Source: Areca catechu
Taxonomy: Eukaryota; Streptophyta; Magnoliopsida; Arecales; Arecaceae
Direction: 5' to 3'
DNA length: 64,000 nucleotides
Assembly: GCA_021397845.1 (NCBI GenBank)
Contig: CM038052.1
Span: 48,382,949-48,446,948 of the forward strand
Part shown: piece after piece, positions 1 through 10,420 of the stretch
Layout of the letters: each line of letters begins with the position of its first letter
Position numbering within the stretch: position 1 is the stretch's first letter
Notes under the pieces: model-generated
The model's input: the letters and a program-made list of their open reading frames with translations, nothing else
The model's database searches: none
What the model was told of the DNA's origin: nothing
Translations under genes and position numbers: made by a program

Positions 1-658
1 ATGACATCGCCCAGTCGCATCCCAGCCATATCCTGCCGGTCGCATGTCTGGATCGAGAAGTTCATCATACGCTCAGCCAGTTCGGGGCTCCGGAGGAACG
101 AGCTTTCTGGCCCCATCATGAAGGGGAGACGGCGTCGCGCCTCCTCCCTCTTACCCTCTCCGGAGGTGGGCGACCTTGCCCCCGTAGCTGTAGGGCCCCG
201 GGAGGCCGATTGGGGAGCTGACACCGGTGTAGGCGGTACCTCAATCGTGGTCTTGGCCGTGCCTTGGACCTCCTCGCCCCTGATCTCGATCGGAAGTGGG
301 CTCGGAGGACTACAAGACACGGCGGCGGCAGCTCCGGCCCTTACCCGAGTCACTACTTCAGGCTCCACTGTGGGGGCCGCCCCCTGGTGACCACACTGCC
401 CGGGAACCTTCCACGCCTTTTGTTGGACCGGCCTCGGTGCTGCAGATTCCACCCTCTCCACTGGTGCAAGGGCAGCTCGAGTTGCCCCCGAGCTCTGACC
501 GGCTGGAGCAACAGAACTTGGACCAGCAGCTACAGCGGGGGCGGCCGTAGGCGCGCTCTCTCCCCAGACCTGCCTCGATGGAGGCTCCCTAGCCAGCCCT
601 GTTGGCAGCCTTTTCCGAGTGATCGCCAGTAGATCACTCTCGGTGAAAATCATCCCTT
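1..658 (-). CDS. Antisense Transposase_28-like gene of TE1, exon 2 (runs off the left edge)
   Basis: The minus strand from 658 to base 1 is open for about 219 codons without a stop. It begins EGMIFTESDLLAITRKRLPT, goes through an Ala/Pro/Glu-rich linker, and ends near GPESSFLRSPELAERMMNF. This matches the usual second part of these antisense genes, where a low-complexity linker precedes a coiled-coil tail. The exon joins exon 1 (744-1620) in phase 1: the codon is completed by G at 744 and AA at 658-657. The coiled-coil C-terminus seen in the TE10 and TE3 copies would lie beyond the window. An open frame of this length with 69-style GC-rich composition could be partly chance, but the family-like ends argue for real coding sequence. 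Confidence 0.65.
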
Positions 659-743
659 CTTGCAAGTCACACAACAGTCAGAATCCGTGGGAAGCAATGT
701 AAGATATGCAAGGAAAGAGAAGGAAAGCTTAGGTCGAACTCAC
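659..743 (-). other. Candidate 85-nt intron in the TE1 antisense gene
   Basis: On the minus strand the segment starts GTGAGT (743-738) and ends TTGCAAG (AG at 660-659). It is AT-richer than its flanks and has a pyrimidine-rich middle. Removing it joins two frames that otherwise do not connect. The size fits a short plant intron. A splice read would prove it. Confidence 0.6.
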
Positions 744-906
744 CCAACCTATTCGTTGGGTCGACCCTGGAGTCGGTGAGGTTTTGCTCTGATAACAGGA
801 CCTCAAGAGAAGGAATCTAGGCAGTACAAAGCCGCTCATAGTCATCCCAGTCAGCCGTGTTGACCACAAAATTTTGGTTGGGGGACTTGTCCGGATCACT
901 CCAGAC

Positions 907-1620
907 CTAGTCAACCCCCTCAACCTCAACAAAGAAGAATTTACTCTTCCATCCCCTGATGGAAGAGGGGAGCTCGAACCTAATACCCTTCGGGTGGGAG
1001 GACAAGGACCACCACCCATCCTCAATTGAGTGGTGCTTCAGGGCGAAGAAGGCCTTGAACAAAGAAAACCAGGCAATGAACCCGTGGAGGTGGCAGAGCA
1101 CAATAAAAGAGAAGATGACCCTAATGGCGTTTGGCACTAACTGTGTAGGGACCAAATGGTAGTTGTCCAAGATGAACAGGAAGAAGGGGTGAAAAGGAAA
1201 CTGGAGACCCCCGGAGAAGGTCTCCTCATAAAAAGCAAGGCGGCCCGGGCCACTGGAAGTGACCCGTTCCTCCGGGCGAGGGATCATGAGCCGAATAGAA
1301 GGTGGGATGCCATAGACATCCCGAACGGTCCCCAGTTCCTTGGTGGTGATCGTTGAAGCGACCCCGCCTGGACCCGTGGACTGGGTGGACTCAGAAGCAG
1401 GAGGAGGGAGAGAAGGACCGAACCCTGGCTCCCTAATGAGCACAGGACCGGGAGGACACCTCCTACTGAACTCGAAATGAGTTGCATCCTCCTCCCTGCC
1501 AGAAGAAGAAGAAGACGCCGGCCTCCGCTCGGAAGGACCGGCCTCACCCTGATCATTGGAGGGGTGGAAGCCTAGGCCAAAGCAGGACATCCTCAAGGAT
1601 AAGGGGAATGAAGGACTCAA
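907..1620 (-). CDS. Antisense Transposase_28-like gene of TE1, exon 1 (main part)
   Basis: The reading frame from ATG at 1620 codes 237 residues. The first ~85 are Ser/Pro/Glu-rich and low in complexity. After them comes the block typical of the plant Transposase_28 (putative gypsy-type transposon) family: PRPEERVTSS, then FYEETFSGGLQFPFHPF, LVPTQLVPNAIRVIF, HGFIAWFSLFKAFF and GWWSLSSHPKGI. A TAG at 907-909 interrupts the frame, but family-like sequence continues in the same frame to a candidate splice donor at 743/744, past a second TAG at 817-819. The gene lies opposite to the element's own pol, as in other Tat elements. The protein's function is unknown; the family name implies no shown transposase activity. 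The two in-frame stops suggest a recently broken copy. Confidence 0.75.
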   Translation of the reverse strand: MSPSFPLSLRMSCFGLGFHPSNDQGEAGPSERRPASSSSSGREEDATHFEFSRRCPPGPVLIREPGFGPSLPPPASESTQSTGPGGVASTITTKELGTVRDVYGIPPSIRLMIPRPEERVTSSGPGRLAFYEETFSGGLQFPFHPFFLFILDNYHLVPTQLVPNAIRVIFSFIVLCHLHGFIAWFSLFKAFFALKHHSIEDGWWSLSSHPKGIRFELPSSIRGWKSKFFFVEVEGVD

Positions 1621-2104
1621 AGTGAGGGACGGAAGAGCAGACTCAACTCGAAGAAGACCCCAGACCCGGAGAAAGAACCCTACTCTAGCGGGGGGAGAAG
1701 GAGGAAGAGACTAACCTGGTTCCTTAAAAGATTTGAGGCGACTGTGAGGAAGAAGAAAGCTTGGGCGCAGCAGCAAGCATGGAGAATTCAAAAGAATAGA
1801 TGTTTCGGGTAAGGCCCTCCTTTCATTTCGAAATGACCCGATGGATTCATACCGATCCGACCCCTCCGCCAACGGATCCACATCACGTGCTACCCATCGA
1901 TGAAAATGGCATCCTGACTGCTCTGAATTCTATGCCAACATTAACTGCTCCTCGACCGTGGCCACGTGGCAACTCTGTACTGGCTTGCAGGGCCATCTCT
2001 CGAAGCACCAGCAATCATGGCCATCATCGTGTCAGATTTTTGCATTTCCATGATAGCACCACAATTACTCCCTTCGACCCGAGCACTGTGCACTAACGAG
2101 CCTC
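1621..2104 (-). other. Leader region of the TE1 antisense gene
   Basis: This 484-bp stretch lies between the antisense gene's start and the polypurine tract. I see no conserved ORF in either strand. By position it would hold the promoter and 5' UTR of the antisense gene, but I recognise no TATA box with confidence. Confidence 0.4.
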
Positions 2105-2120
2105 GAGAGTGGGGGGCAAA
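2105..2120 (+). other. Polypurine tract of TE1
   Basis: GAGAGTGGGGGGCAAA lies directly before the LTR start TGATGTGGC. The tract primes plus-strand DNA synthesis in LTR elements. TE3 has the equivalent tract on the other strand at 10243-10260. Confidence 0.8.
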
Positions 2121-2279
2121 TGATGTGGCGGGATCGCTAACATGGGGGAGCCGACAGGTGCCATGTCAAGGGAAGACGCCGCATCGGACGCCGTATCAAT
2201 TCTCTTGCTCGGACTCCACTGTCGAGCTGAGCTGGGCTCCCTCGGGATAGTGAGCCGAGCTCCATCCTCTGCCAGGTTA

Positions 2280-5130
2280 GGCCCGTGAGCTCGAAATGCC
2301 TAGGCCAGAGCCACACTCCGCCCTCCAGAGCGAGACCCTCGGAGGTTGAGCACTGTGGTCGGAGTCGAGCTCAGCACTCCTCCGCCACGTGGAGCCTCTC
2401 TGATGCGGAACTAATATGCATGCAATTCTTTTTGTATATTTTATATGTGGGGTTAGGTGATTAATTCCAGAATTTCAGATCAAAATTAGTTGTAGGGAAT
2501 TTTGTATGAATTTTTGAAGCCAAGCATGCATATTAGAACCTAGAAAAGTACCAAAGAAGGATCGCCGGGGCTGAAAAGCCTCGATTAGGGAATGTTCTCC
2601 TACAATATAAAGACCGGAGGTAGAGGGGGTGTACCTGACAATGTCTGAAGCGCCTGGTGAAGATCGCAGTGAAGGAATCTCTCGTTCCTTGATGGATGTG
2701 GCCTGGAAAACCAAGCCAAAGACCCGCGGATACCCGGCTTTCTGCTCAGTGGTCCGATTGAGGCTTGGCTGGAGTCGTTGGATTCGTAGGAACTCGGGGA
2801 CCTGCAAATGACCTGTCAGGGGTTAGAAAACTCAAAGGAGATCAAGAAAATAAAGGAAAACAGTAAAGGAAAAAGGAATTTTGGAGTGGGCGGCCAAGGC
2901 TCTGGAGGATTAGCTGGTGCAGGATGATGGTTGCAGCACCGGGAAGAAGAACTCTCAAACCCCTTTATGCACATAGCAGGGTAATCACTCAAAGCAATAG
3001 AAGAACTCAAAGTTTATTTCATATATCAAAATTTTCCTTCATACAAGAGGCTAGGGTCCTTTAAATAGACCCTTAACCTTGGGCTCCAAGTAAGGGCACA
3101 TTAGTCTTTACATAAGAATCCTATTCCCTCCCAAACCCTAGCTAGAAAATAAGGAAACATTAGGTAGAAAAATCCCTAAAAATTCTCTTGACTTGACCAA
3201 CACTCCAAGGATGCCTAGGGGGGCATGTTGGGCTTCTAAGAGCAGCAAGAAGCTAGCCCAAAGGGGCTCGGGCGCATGGGTTTGGGCCTCTGGAAATTGG
3301 GGTGGCCTGGTAGCTATGTAGCAGGAATATTCCCTGGTATCTTGCTTCTTAGGGGCTTGGGCTTGGCGCCTGGGCTTGATTTCTTTGGGCTAGGATGTAG
3401 ATGGATCTCTAGAATCATGGATGCCCTTATCTATGAATATACTTTGGCATCTGGAAGGGAATCTGGGCATCTGGAGGGCATCTGCAAGGAATCAGGGTTT
3501 TCTGAATTTTTCTCTTGGGGTCTTCAAATCTTCAAGCTGGGTTGGACTTAGGCTATACTTCCATGTCTTCAATCTGGTTGGACTTGGTCTTTACTTGTAT
3601 GATGTAGTCTTGAGTCTTCGATATGCTTGGACAGGACTCAAAAAAATAAAATTAGCTCGACATGGGCTGACTAATACTGAACTGAACTAGCTCAACATGA
3701 GTTGACTAATTATAAGACTCAAATAAAATAACTAAGCTTTATTACAGTGGACTTGAATGTTAATTAAGTGATCCACAGAGGGTTGAGAAGCCTCTGCCTT
3801 TGGTGTCCGAACCACTCTCCAAGCACGAGCCCTCTGGATCGGGCCCGCACTCCACCCTCCAGAACGAGACCCTCGGAGGTTGAGCCTTGTGGTCGGAGTC
3901 AAGCTCAGCACTCCTCCGCCACGTGGAGCCTCTACGAGCGCAAGCCCTCTAGACCGGGCCTGCACTCCGCCCTCCAAAGTGAGACCCTCGGAGGTTGAGC
4001 CTTGTGGTCAGAGTCGAGCTCAGCACTCCTCCGCCACGTGGAGCCTCTCCGAGCGCGAGCCCTCTGGACCGAGCCCGCACTCTGCCCTCCAAAGTGAGAC
4101 CCTCGGAGGTTGAGCCCCGTGGTCGAAGTCGAGCTCAGCACTCCTCCGCCACGTGGAGCCTCTACGAGCGCAAGCCCTCTAGACCGAGCCTGCACTCCAC
4201 CCTCCAAAGCGAGACCCTCGGAGGTTGAGCCCTGTGGTCAGAGTCGAGCTCAGCAGTCCACCACGTGGAGCCTCTCCGAGCGCGAGCCCTCTGGACCGAG
4301 CCCGCACTCTGCCCTCCAAAGTGAGACCCTCGGAGGTTGAGCCCCGTGGTCGGAGTCGAGCTCAGCACTCCTCTGCCACGTGGAGCCTCTCTGAGCATGA
4401 TCCCTCTGGACCGGGCCCGCACTCCGCCCTCCAGAGCGAGACCCTCGGAGGTTGAGCCCTCCCTGTGGTCGGAGTCGAGCTCAGCACTCCACCATGTGGA
4501 GCCTCTCTGAGTGCGAGCCCTCTGGTCCAGGCCCGCACTCCGCCCTCCAGAGCGAGACCCTCGGAGGTTGAGCCCTGTGGTTGGAGTCGAGCTCAGAACT
4601 CCTCCGCCACGTGGAGCCTCTCCGAGCACGAGCCCTCTGGACCGGGCCCGCACTCCGCCCTCCAGAGGGAGACCCTCGGAGGTTGAGCTCTGTGGTCGGA
4701 GTCGAGCTCAGCACTCCTCCGCCACGTGGAGCCTCTCCGAGCATGAGCCCTCTGGACCGTGCCCGCACTCTCCCTCTAGAGGGAGACCCTCGGAGGTTGA
4801 GCCCTATGGTCGGAGTCGAGCTCAGCACTCCTCAGCCATGTGGAGCCTCTCCGAGCATGAGCCCTCTGGACCGTGCCCGTACTCTGCCCTCCAGAGCGAG
4901 ACCCTCGGATGTTGAGCCCTATGGTCGGAGTCGAGCTCAGCACTCCTCCGCCACGTAGAGCCTCTCCGAGCGTGAGCCCTCTGGATCGGGCCCGCACTCC
5001 GCCCTCCAGAGCGAGACCCTCGGAGGTTGAGCCCTATGGTCGGAGTCGAGCTCAGCACTCCTCCGCCACGTGGATCCTCTCCGAGCACGAGCCCTCTAGA
5101 CTGGGCCCGCACTCTGCCCTCCTCCACCAA
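2280..5130. repeat. 115-bp tandem repeat array inside the TE1 LTR, split by TE2
   Basis: About 12 units of a GC-rich 115-bp monomer lie at 2280-2400 and 3820-5130; TE2 separates the first from the rest. Each unit has the order GAGTCGAGCTCAGCACTCC, CCGCCACGTGGAGCC, CGAGCCCTCTGGACC and GAGACCCTCGGAGG. The hexamer CACGTG occurs at 2386, 3920, 4035, 4150, 4262, 4377, 4609, 4723 and 5068. In three units (near 4495, 4838 and 4953) it is changed by one base. Because 115 is not a multiple of three, the overlapping ORFs of about 77 codons are artefacts of the repeat. Confidence 0.9.
2401..3814 (-). mobile_element. TE2: solo LTR of a chromovirus related to TE8
   Basis: This 1414-bp LTR is flanked by the direct repeat CTCTC (2396-2400 and 3815-3819). 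It begins TGATGCGGAAC on the plus strand and ends GTGTCCGAACCA, so in element orientation it reads TGGTTCGGACACC to GCATCA. Much of it aligns by eye with the TE8 LTRs, including the TATA-like CCTTTAAATAGAC near 3058-3070. No internal region is present, so the element was lost by LTR-LTR recombination. It sits exactly in one unit of the 115-bp array. Confidence 0.9.
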
Positions 5131-6269
5131 GAGGACCCCGCAAGCTCGGGGCATCTAGGTCGGAGCGACCCCTACCATTCTAGCTCAACCCCAACTCGGA
5201 CATGGGCCCCACCAGCCCAGAACACCGGTGAACCGCCCGAGGACCACACTAGAGCACCTCCCAAATCGTACTGACCGCCTGCAGCTGCCGATTACACTAG
5301 AAAGAGGAGAAGCACACTGATTGAGACGCCACGCTTCTCACCAACCACCTGGATCACCCAAGAAAGAAAACCAACCAAGAGATTCGAATCCCGGAGGTGG
5401 CGGCCCACCGTTCGAGGTACTGCCAGGCTTCCCATAATGAGGTGACCAAGAGGAGTGTCGGAGTGCATGACAGCTCCCCTTATCATGAATCAGGAAAGGC
5501 TCCTCGGGACACCGCCGCACGCGCCTGACAGCCCGGCGGAGATCTCGAGATGAACGCCCAACGGTAACCTAGTTTGCAACAAACCTGGAGGTAACACAAC
5601 AATACCAATACACATGCAAAAAACATAAGCGAGAACACAAAAATAAAGAGGGTGAAAGCCCCACCAAGAAGTGGGGCACGGCACCACCAGCATTCTCGAG
5701 CAAGGTCAGGCGGAAGGGCCACACAGAGACTCCCTCTAACCAGGCCACACTTCCCCTGACACACTTGCGACCCACTTTTACACAACACACTCCTCCTTGT
5801 ATGGAGTCCATCAAGAGGGGCTCGACCAGGAGGATCTATTCCCCTGGTTCGTCGCTGACTTGACTGTCAGAGTGCCCCCGCCAAAAACCCCGGCCTGGGT
5901 CACTAACCCCTGTTTTGCAGGTCCAGGTCCGTCGGACGGTGAGGCACCTGAGGAGGCGCGCTCCGACCCCGACAGTAGCTACGGGCCATGGCGATCTTGG
6001 CGGCAGTAGTCCTTAATTAGAAAAAAAATTTTACATACAACACTTTATATTTTGTGGATTAGCTTATTTGATAGGCAAAAAAATACATAAAAAAATTATC
6101 AATAAATAATTTGTTTTGATAAATAAAGAGAAATAAAGTGGATCATGATATGATTCATGATTAGATTAATATATTCTTCTTGCCAATATCCCTTGAGATG
6201 TCATCAAAATTCATCTCCTCATCTCTCTAGCCTGAGAATGCTCTGGAGAAGTAGAGGAGAGGATTTTTA

Positions 6270-6590
6270 TTTAATTTCATTTAAGAAAATGCTGACTAGT
6301 TAAGGAATGATAAAACTTTATTTTTTAACCAATACCAACCATTTTCACTTACATCTAAAATTCCTTGATAAGCGTGTGACTTTTAATTTCAAAATCCCTC
6401 CCTAAAATTGGAAATGATTTAGAGAAACTTTTTAATTGATTTTAGTTAAAAAGAATCCTAATTAATTAAAAAATGATAAATCTTTCATTCTTAACCAATT
6501 CCTATTTTTTTCACTTATATCTATGAGGAAATTTTTAAATAGATGGGTAATATTAAATTTCAAAGTCCCACTCTAAAATCAAGAATGATA
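6270..6590. repeat. Two diverged direct copies of about 150 bp
   Basis: Two stretches, about 6270-6412 and 6440-6590, share the same order of words: TTAA...AATGATAAA, TTAACCAAT, TTTTCACTTA, ATCTA, TTTCAAA followed by TCCC or GTCCC, and CTAAAAT. Their identity is moderate, so the duplication is old. Confidence 0.5.
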
Positions 6591-7207
6591 TGGTTTCCTA
6601 ATGTTGCCACTAGAGTAAGTGCCGTAAGGCATATCACCTAATAACATAGCAAGATATTATTTCTTCCAATTTTCTTTAAAATTTGTGATTTCTAGAAAGG
6701 GAGGAGGTTTCTCGCTCCTATCTATTTGATAAGTAATGATATTTGAATATATAGGAAGCTAAAATTTTCTTTATAACATACTTTTTTTCTCTCCGAAACA
6801 AACCAATGAACTAAAAATTTTCCTACAAAATCAATATCATCCATGATTTTTAGCTGTATGGGAATATATGAGTTCATCTTGGGTCTAAAACAAGGAGTTT
6901 GACCCTTCAAAATTGACATCGTCAAGGCAAAAACAAATATGAGGCTGATAGTAGAACAAGAAAATTTGTGGTCTTGTACGAAGGCTTCCATAGTTTTGTA
7001 CTCCATGACATGAAGAAAATAAAGAGGTCATGTTTATAAATCTTCAATCATGTTTACATAATTTTGACATTCATTACTATATTCCATGACATCGATCTTC
7101 ATTACCATCCTATATACAAATGCTACTAGCCTACTAGCAAAATTGATTTATTTAGATAGTTCAAACAAACCAAATAAAAATTCTATGACCAAGAAAGTAA
7201 AGATCTA

Positions 7208-7370
7208 AGAGGACGTTTGGTATTGGGTGATGACCCCATGACAAAGGATGATTCGTGTAAAAGTGATTGGATTATTTTGTTTGATTGCATCATAGTAATC
7301 ATACATGGTAGTGATCTTGAATCATCTCATTTTTTAAATAACCATCTAACACGGTGATCGAAAATCTGCT
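7208..7370. mobile_element. Possible truncated MITE-like element next to TE3
   Basis: The segment starts GAGGACGTTTGGTATTGG and continues with alternating ATGATT and GATTGGATTA words, the general look of small DNA-transposon derivatives in plants. Only one end would be present because TE3 begins at 7371. No terminal inverted repeat pair can be shown. Confidence 0.25.
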
Positions 7371-7680
7371 TGTTGCCACCAAGATTGCCCCTGTCTGTAG
7401 ACTTGGTGGATCCTGGTGGCACGTCAGTCACTTCGGGAGAGGTCGGGTCTCTCACCTCTAGATGCTCCGGGCAGCCAAAGGATCCTACAACGAAGAGAGA
7501 CCAAGCCAGGGATACCGGTAGGGACACTCCGACGGTCAAATTAGTTTGGCGATTAAGGATAACAATTCCTCTATCACGGAGGCTTAGATAACCACTGCAA
7601 AGAGGGAGAGTAAGAGATTTATTTTCTTTCTTCTAAGCAGTGGGGGTTGCTTACCACTTACCTTTGCCGGAGGTCCTTCT

Positions 7681-7697
7681 TACCTATATATATAAGG
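7681..7697 (-). promoter_or_regulatory. TATA-like box in the TE3 LTR
   Basis: The minus strand reads CCTTATATATATAGGTA. It lies upstream of the conserved block near the LTR end, where an LTR promoter would be expected. Confidence 0.5.
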
Positions 7698-7931
7698 TGG
7701 CACCATTGAACAGGATCTGGTGTCCTAGCAGTATACTCCCCTGAGAGGGGTGCAGACTTCGCAGAACTCTGCGGGACAAAAATTGGAGTCCTGGTAGTGC
7801 ACTCTCCTGTAGGGGTGCAAGCTTTGTAGAGCTCTACGGGATAGAAAATGGAGTCCTGGCAGCGCACTCCCCTGAGGGGGTGCAACTTTGTAGAGCTCCA
7901 TGGGACAGAAACTGGAATCGTGATAGAGCAC
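7690..7931. repeat. About 64-bp tandem repeat in the TE3 LTR, interrupted by TE4
   Basis: Units contain GGAGTCCTGGCAGCGCACTC, then CCCCTGAGGGGGTGCAA, then GTAGAGCTC and GGGACAGAAA. Three clear units precede TE4 and degenerate ones follow at 9564-9640. Each unit holds a small inverted repeat of the CTCCCCTGAGGGG kind. Confidence 0.7.
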
Positions 7932-9558
7932 TGGTGCGGGCACCAGACTCAGAAGAAGACTTCAGAGCTCCATCTGGATCTCTGATTGACCTTGCCCGAA
8001 GAATTAGGTTTTTCTGGCTTGTAATAAGGGTTGACTTGATCAACTCAATTTTAGCTTAAGTCTGTACTCCCTGCAATTTATTTTTGTTGACTCATGTTGA
8101 CTCAGTAGTGGTCTAGGACTTCAACCTGGGGTGTCACATTTTCTCCCAAGGCCAAGCAAGTGGGCGCCACACTCCCAACCACACTCCCAGCCACATGCCT
8201 GAGTCCAGGGGGTGCCACATCTCCATCCAGTATACTCTGGTCCCCACACCACAGATAGCAGCTCCCTTCTCTCATGCACCATTTGAGGAGAAAGCAACCA
8301 GGGATCCACAAATCAAGGGGGCGGCCCAAGACCTTCCATAAGAGCCAAACTATGAAAGGGAAGAAATTCTTCTTGGAGAGAACTTCAAGGAGGCGCCCAT
8401 TCCCTGCCAAAAATATCCAAAACAAAGATGGGAAGGACCATGACTTAGGGAGAAAGAAAAGGAGGAGTCCAAAAGAGTTGAGCCATGGAAGGAAAGAAAT
8501 CCTCTCTTGAAGAACAAAGCTTGGAGGCGCCATCTACCTTCCTTTTAAAACCCAAATCAAATTTTTTTGGAACCTTTGGCCGGCCATATGTGTAAGGATT
8601 GATCCTACAATCCTAATTTGCAGATCCCCTCCTTTAGTCCCACATGGGAAGATGTAAAACCCTACTCTCTTGTAAAGTCCTATAAATTAAACCCTTCTTG
8701 TAAACTTTAAAGTAATCTGATGAATGAATCCAATTTATGTGTGAGCAAACTTTGTGTTTCTCTCTTTCGCACTTGCATCCAGGTGTTGAGCTCCGAGAGG
8801 GAGTAAATCCGGGTTCCCCAGGAACCTTGAGGAGGTGTGAGATCTCCAACCCCAAAACCCTAGGTTAGCCACTTCACTTCCAAACCCTAGCCGCCAATCA
8901 TCCTCTTTTTTCCACCAAACCCTAGCCTACCCCTTCTCTCACGGCCACTCTCTCCAAGTCAAGGCCGACCACCAGCATCCAGGTCCAGTCCGGATACTTC
9001 AGATTCAGAGTAATTCCCAGAGGAAGTCAGATCAGCCTCCAGGAGAATCCGGATTTCAGCAACATCAGCTTTCAAGTTCTTCAATCTGATAAATCCTTCC
9101 TTGAGTATCTGGTTCCAAAAATTGTTCTTCTTCTTTCCCAGATCTTGAGTTCAGGAGAAGCCAACTCTGCCAAAGGACCAGTATTGGAGGATCCATTGCG
9201 AAGATATCTGAATCCGGGGATCCAACAATCTGCTCAAGAGAGTCCTTCCACTAACTCTGTGAAGATCACTGCCTGGTCTGTAACCCTTCTCTTCTCTTTA
9301 CTTCTGTCCTGTTGAAAGTTCAGAGCGAAACCCTAGGTCTGGGAGTTTCTCAACCCCCAGCGATCCGTTACTTCTGAACTATTCTGATAATCCAGTTTTA
9401 TTTAAATTGTGCTTTCAATTATTACCTAGTTTCTTTCAATTTAGTTTAACTTTCCTTTGAGTCAAAGCCGACTTCTGAAAATATTAAAAAATAACAAAAA
9501 AAAGAATTAGTCTTAATTTACTTCCGCATCGCATCATCATCTTTTTTGTTCTGCATCA
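7932..9558 (+). mobile_element. TE4: solo LTR of a chromovirus
   Basis: This 1627-bp LTR is flanked by AGCAC (7927-7931 and 9559-9563). It starts TGGTGCGGGCACC and ends TTCTGCATCA, matching the ends of the TE8, TE2 and TE12 LTRs in their own orientation. A TATA-like TCCTATAAATTAAACC lies at 8678-8693. It has no coding internal region. TE11 is a second, truncated copy of the same family. The 143-codon minus ORF at 8102-8533 lies in the LTR and looks spurious. Confidence 0.88.
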
Positions 9559-9874
9559 AGCACTCCTCTACAAGAGATACAAGCGACGTGCTATAGGGCC
9601 TGTGATCCTGGCAGAGCACTCCTTTGTAAGGGGCATAAGTTCAACGAAGCATCTCCTCCCCCTCGCGGGGTGTTCCTTCCCGAGCGTCATGACAAGTTCG
9701 GTAGAGATGGCGACACCACACCTCCCATCACCATCCGGATGCTCTATTGTGAGTTGGAACCAGGCAGGCTGCACATGCCTACCAGGGGTTGTGACTTTCT
9801 ATCGCATCCTTGATCCATTTTCCTGCTTCAGTCTGTGGAGGAGATGATCCTCCCATGACCAGGGCTCGTCTCGG

Positions 9875-10140
9875 CTAGGGGCTCTACTCGACCGAGAGCT
9901 CTACTCGGCCAAGAGCTCTACTCAGCAAGGTGCTCTACTCAGCCAAGAGCTCTACTCGATCGGGAGATTTATGCGATCGAGAGCTCTATTTGGTCGGGAG
10001 CCTAACTCGGCCAGGAGCTCTACCCAACTGGGAGCTCTACTTGGCCAAGAGCTTTACTCGACCAGGAGCTTTACTCGACCAGGAGCTCTACTTAGCCAAG
10101 AGCTCTACTTGGCCAGGAGCTCTACTCAACCAAGATGCGA
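9875..10140. repeat. 17-bp tandem repeat in the TE3 LTR
   Basis: About 15 units of a 17-bp word close to GAGCTCTACTCGGCCAA run in tandem with some drift. Many contain the palindrome GAGCTC. The array lies in the U3 part of the LTR. Confidence 0.85.
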
Positions 10141-10242
10141 CCTACGGGCACCACATCAGCAGTTAACCATATCGGATATGGGTGCTACATTAGTGGTTAG
10201 CCATGTCAGACACGAGTGCCATGTCAGTAGTCGGCCACATCA

Positions 10243-10260
10243 GATGCCCCCACCCTTAAG
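10243..10260 (-). other. Polypurine tract of TE3
   Basis: The minus strand reads CTTAAGGGTGGGGGCATC just before the LTR start TGATGTGGCC. Confidence 0.75.
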
Positions 10261-10420
10261 CCCAAAATGCACTATGACTTTTTGGGTTCAGGGCTAAAGA
10301 AGTAAATTAACATTGCTGATGTAGGGGCCCCCCAGGCCCATCATTAATTATTATGACCTTTGATGATTCACAGATCATCCATCCGCCAACTAGGAGCCAC
10401 CATGTGAGCAGGGGGAGTGT
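10261..10420 (-). other. TE3 sequence left of the TE5 insertion
   Basis: This 160-bp stretch sits between the polypurine tract and TE5. By position it is the leader of the TE3 antisense gene, continued at 34142. I see no ORF. Confidence 0.5.

Larger units (their letters stand above)
1..6005 (+). mobile_element. TE1: 3' end of a Tat-type Ty3/gypsy element
   Basis: Only the 3' part lies in the window: an antisense gene (1-1620, minus strand), a polypurine tract at 2105-2120 and a 3' LTR at 2121-6005. The plus orientation follows from the tract lying directly left of the LTR and from the order antisense gene, then LTR, which TE10 and TE3 also show. The LTR starts TGATGTGGC and ends GGCGGCA; TE10 starts TGATATGGC and TE3 TGATGTGGC on its own strand. 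Pol and the 5' LTR would lie left of the window. The 3' LTR is interrupted by solo LTR TE2. An antisense gene with a Transposase_28-like domain between pol and 3' LTR is known from Tat elements of the Grande type; assignment to that clade is by this layout. Confidence 0.85.
2121..6005 (+). repeat. 3' LTR of TE1
   Basis: It starts TGATGTGGC and ends GGCGGCA. Without solo LTR TE2 and one copy of its duplication it is about 2.47 kb. Its left half is a 115-bp tandem array rich in CACGTG. Its right end carries a block also present near the ends of the TE10 and TE3 LTRs: ACTTGACTGTCAGAGTGCC followed by TGTTTTGCAG (5858-5920). Short ORFs here are not family-like. Confidence 0.85.
6006..7370. other. 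AT-rich spacer between TE1 and TE3
   Basis: This is the only stretch not assigned to an LTR element. It is strongly AT-rich, has no ORF with a recognisable product, and joins the 3' ends of two oppositely oriented Tat elements. It may be older host intergenic DNA. It holds an internal diverged duplication (about 6270-6590) and a possible remnant of a DNA-transposon-derived element next to TE3. Confidence 0.6.
7371..10242 (-). repeat. 3' LTR of TE3
   Basis: In element orientation it starts TGATGTGGCCGAC (plus 10242) and ends TTGGTGGCAACA (plus 7371). Without TE4 it is about 1.24 kb. It contains a TATA-like box, a 64-bp repeat and a 17-bp repeat, and the Tat LTR block TTGACCGTCGGAGTG (7525-7539), followed by TTCGTTGTAGG (7484-7494). 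Confidence 0.8.

Noticed and set aside
1..632. Plus-strand ORFs of 84 to 129 codons at the left edge
   Set aside because: They are opposite the long open second exon of the TE1 antisense gene, which has the family-like sequence.
3768..5274. Serial ORFs of about 77 codons starting MSLVV or MSPVV
   Set aside because: They are one ORF per 115-bp repeat unit, overlapping on both strands, inside an LTR.
8102..8533. A 143-codon minus ORF
   Set aside because: It lies in the TE4 solo LTR, has no family-like motif, and is not kept in the homologous TE11.
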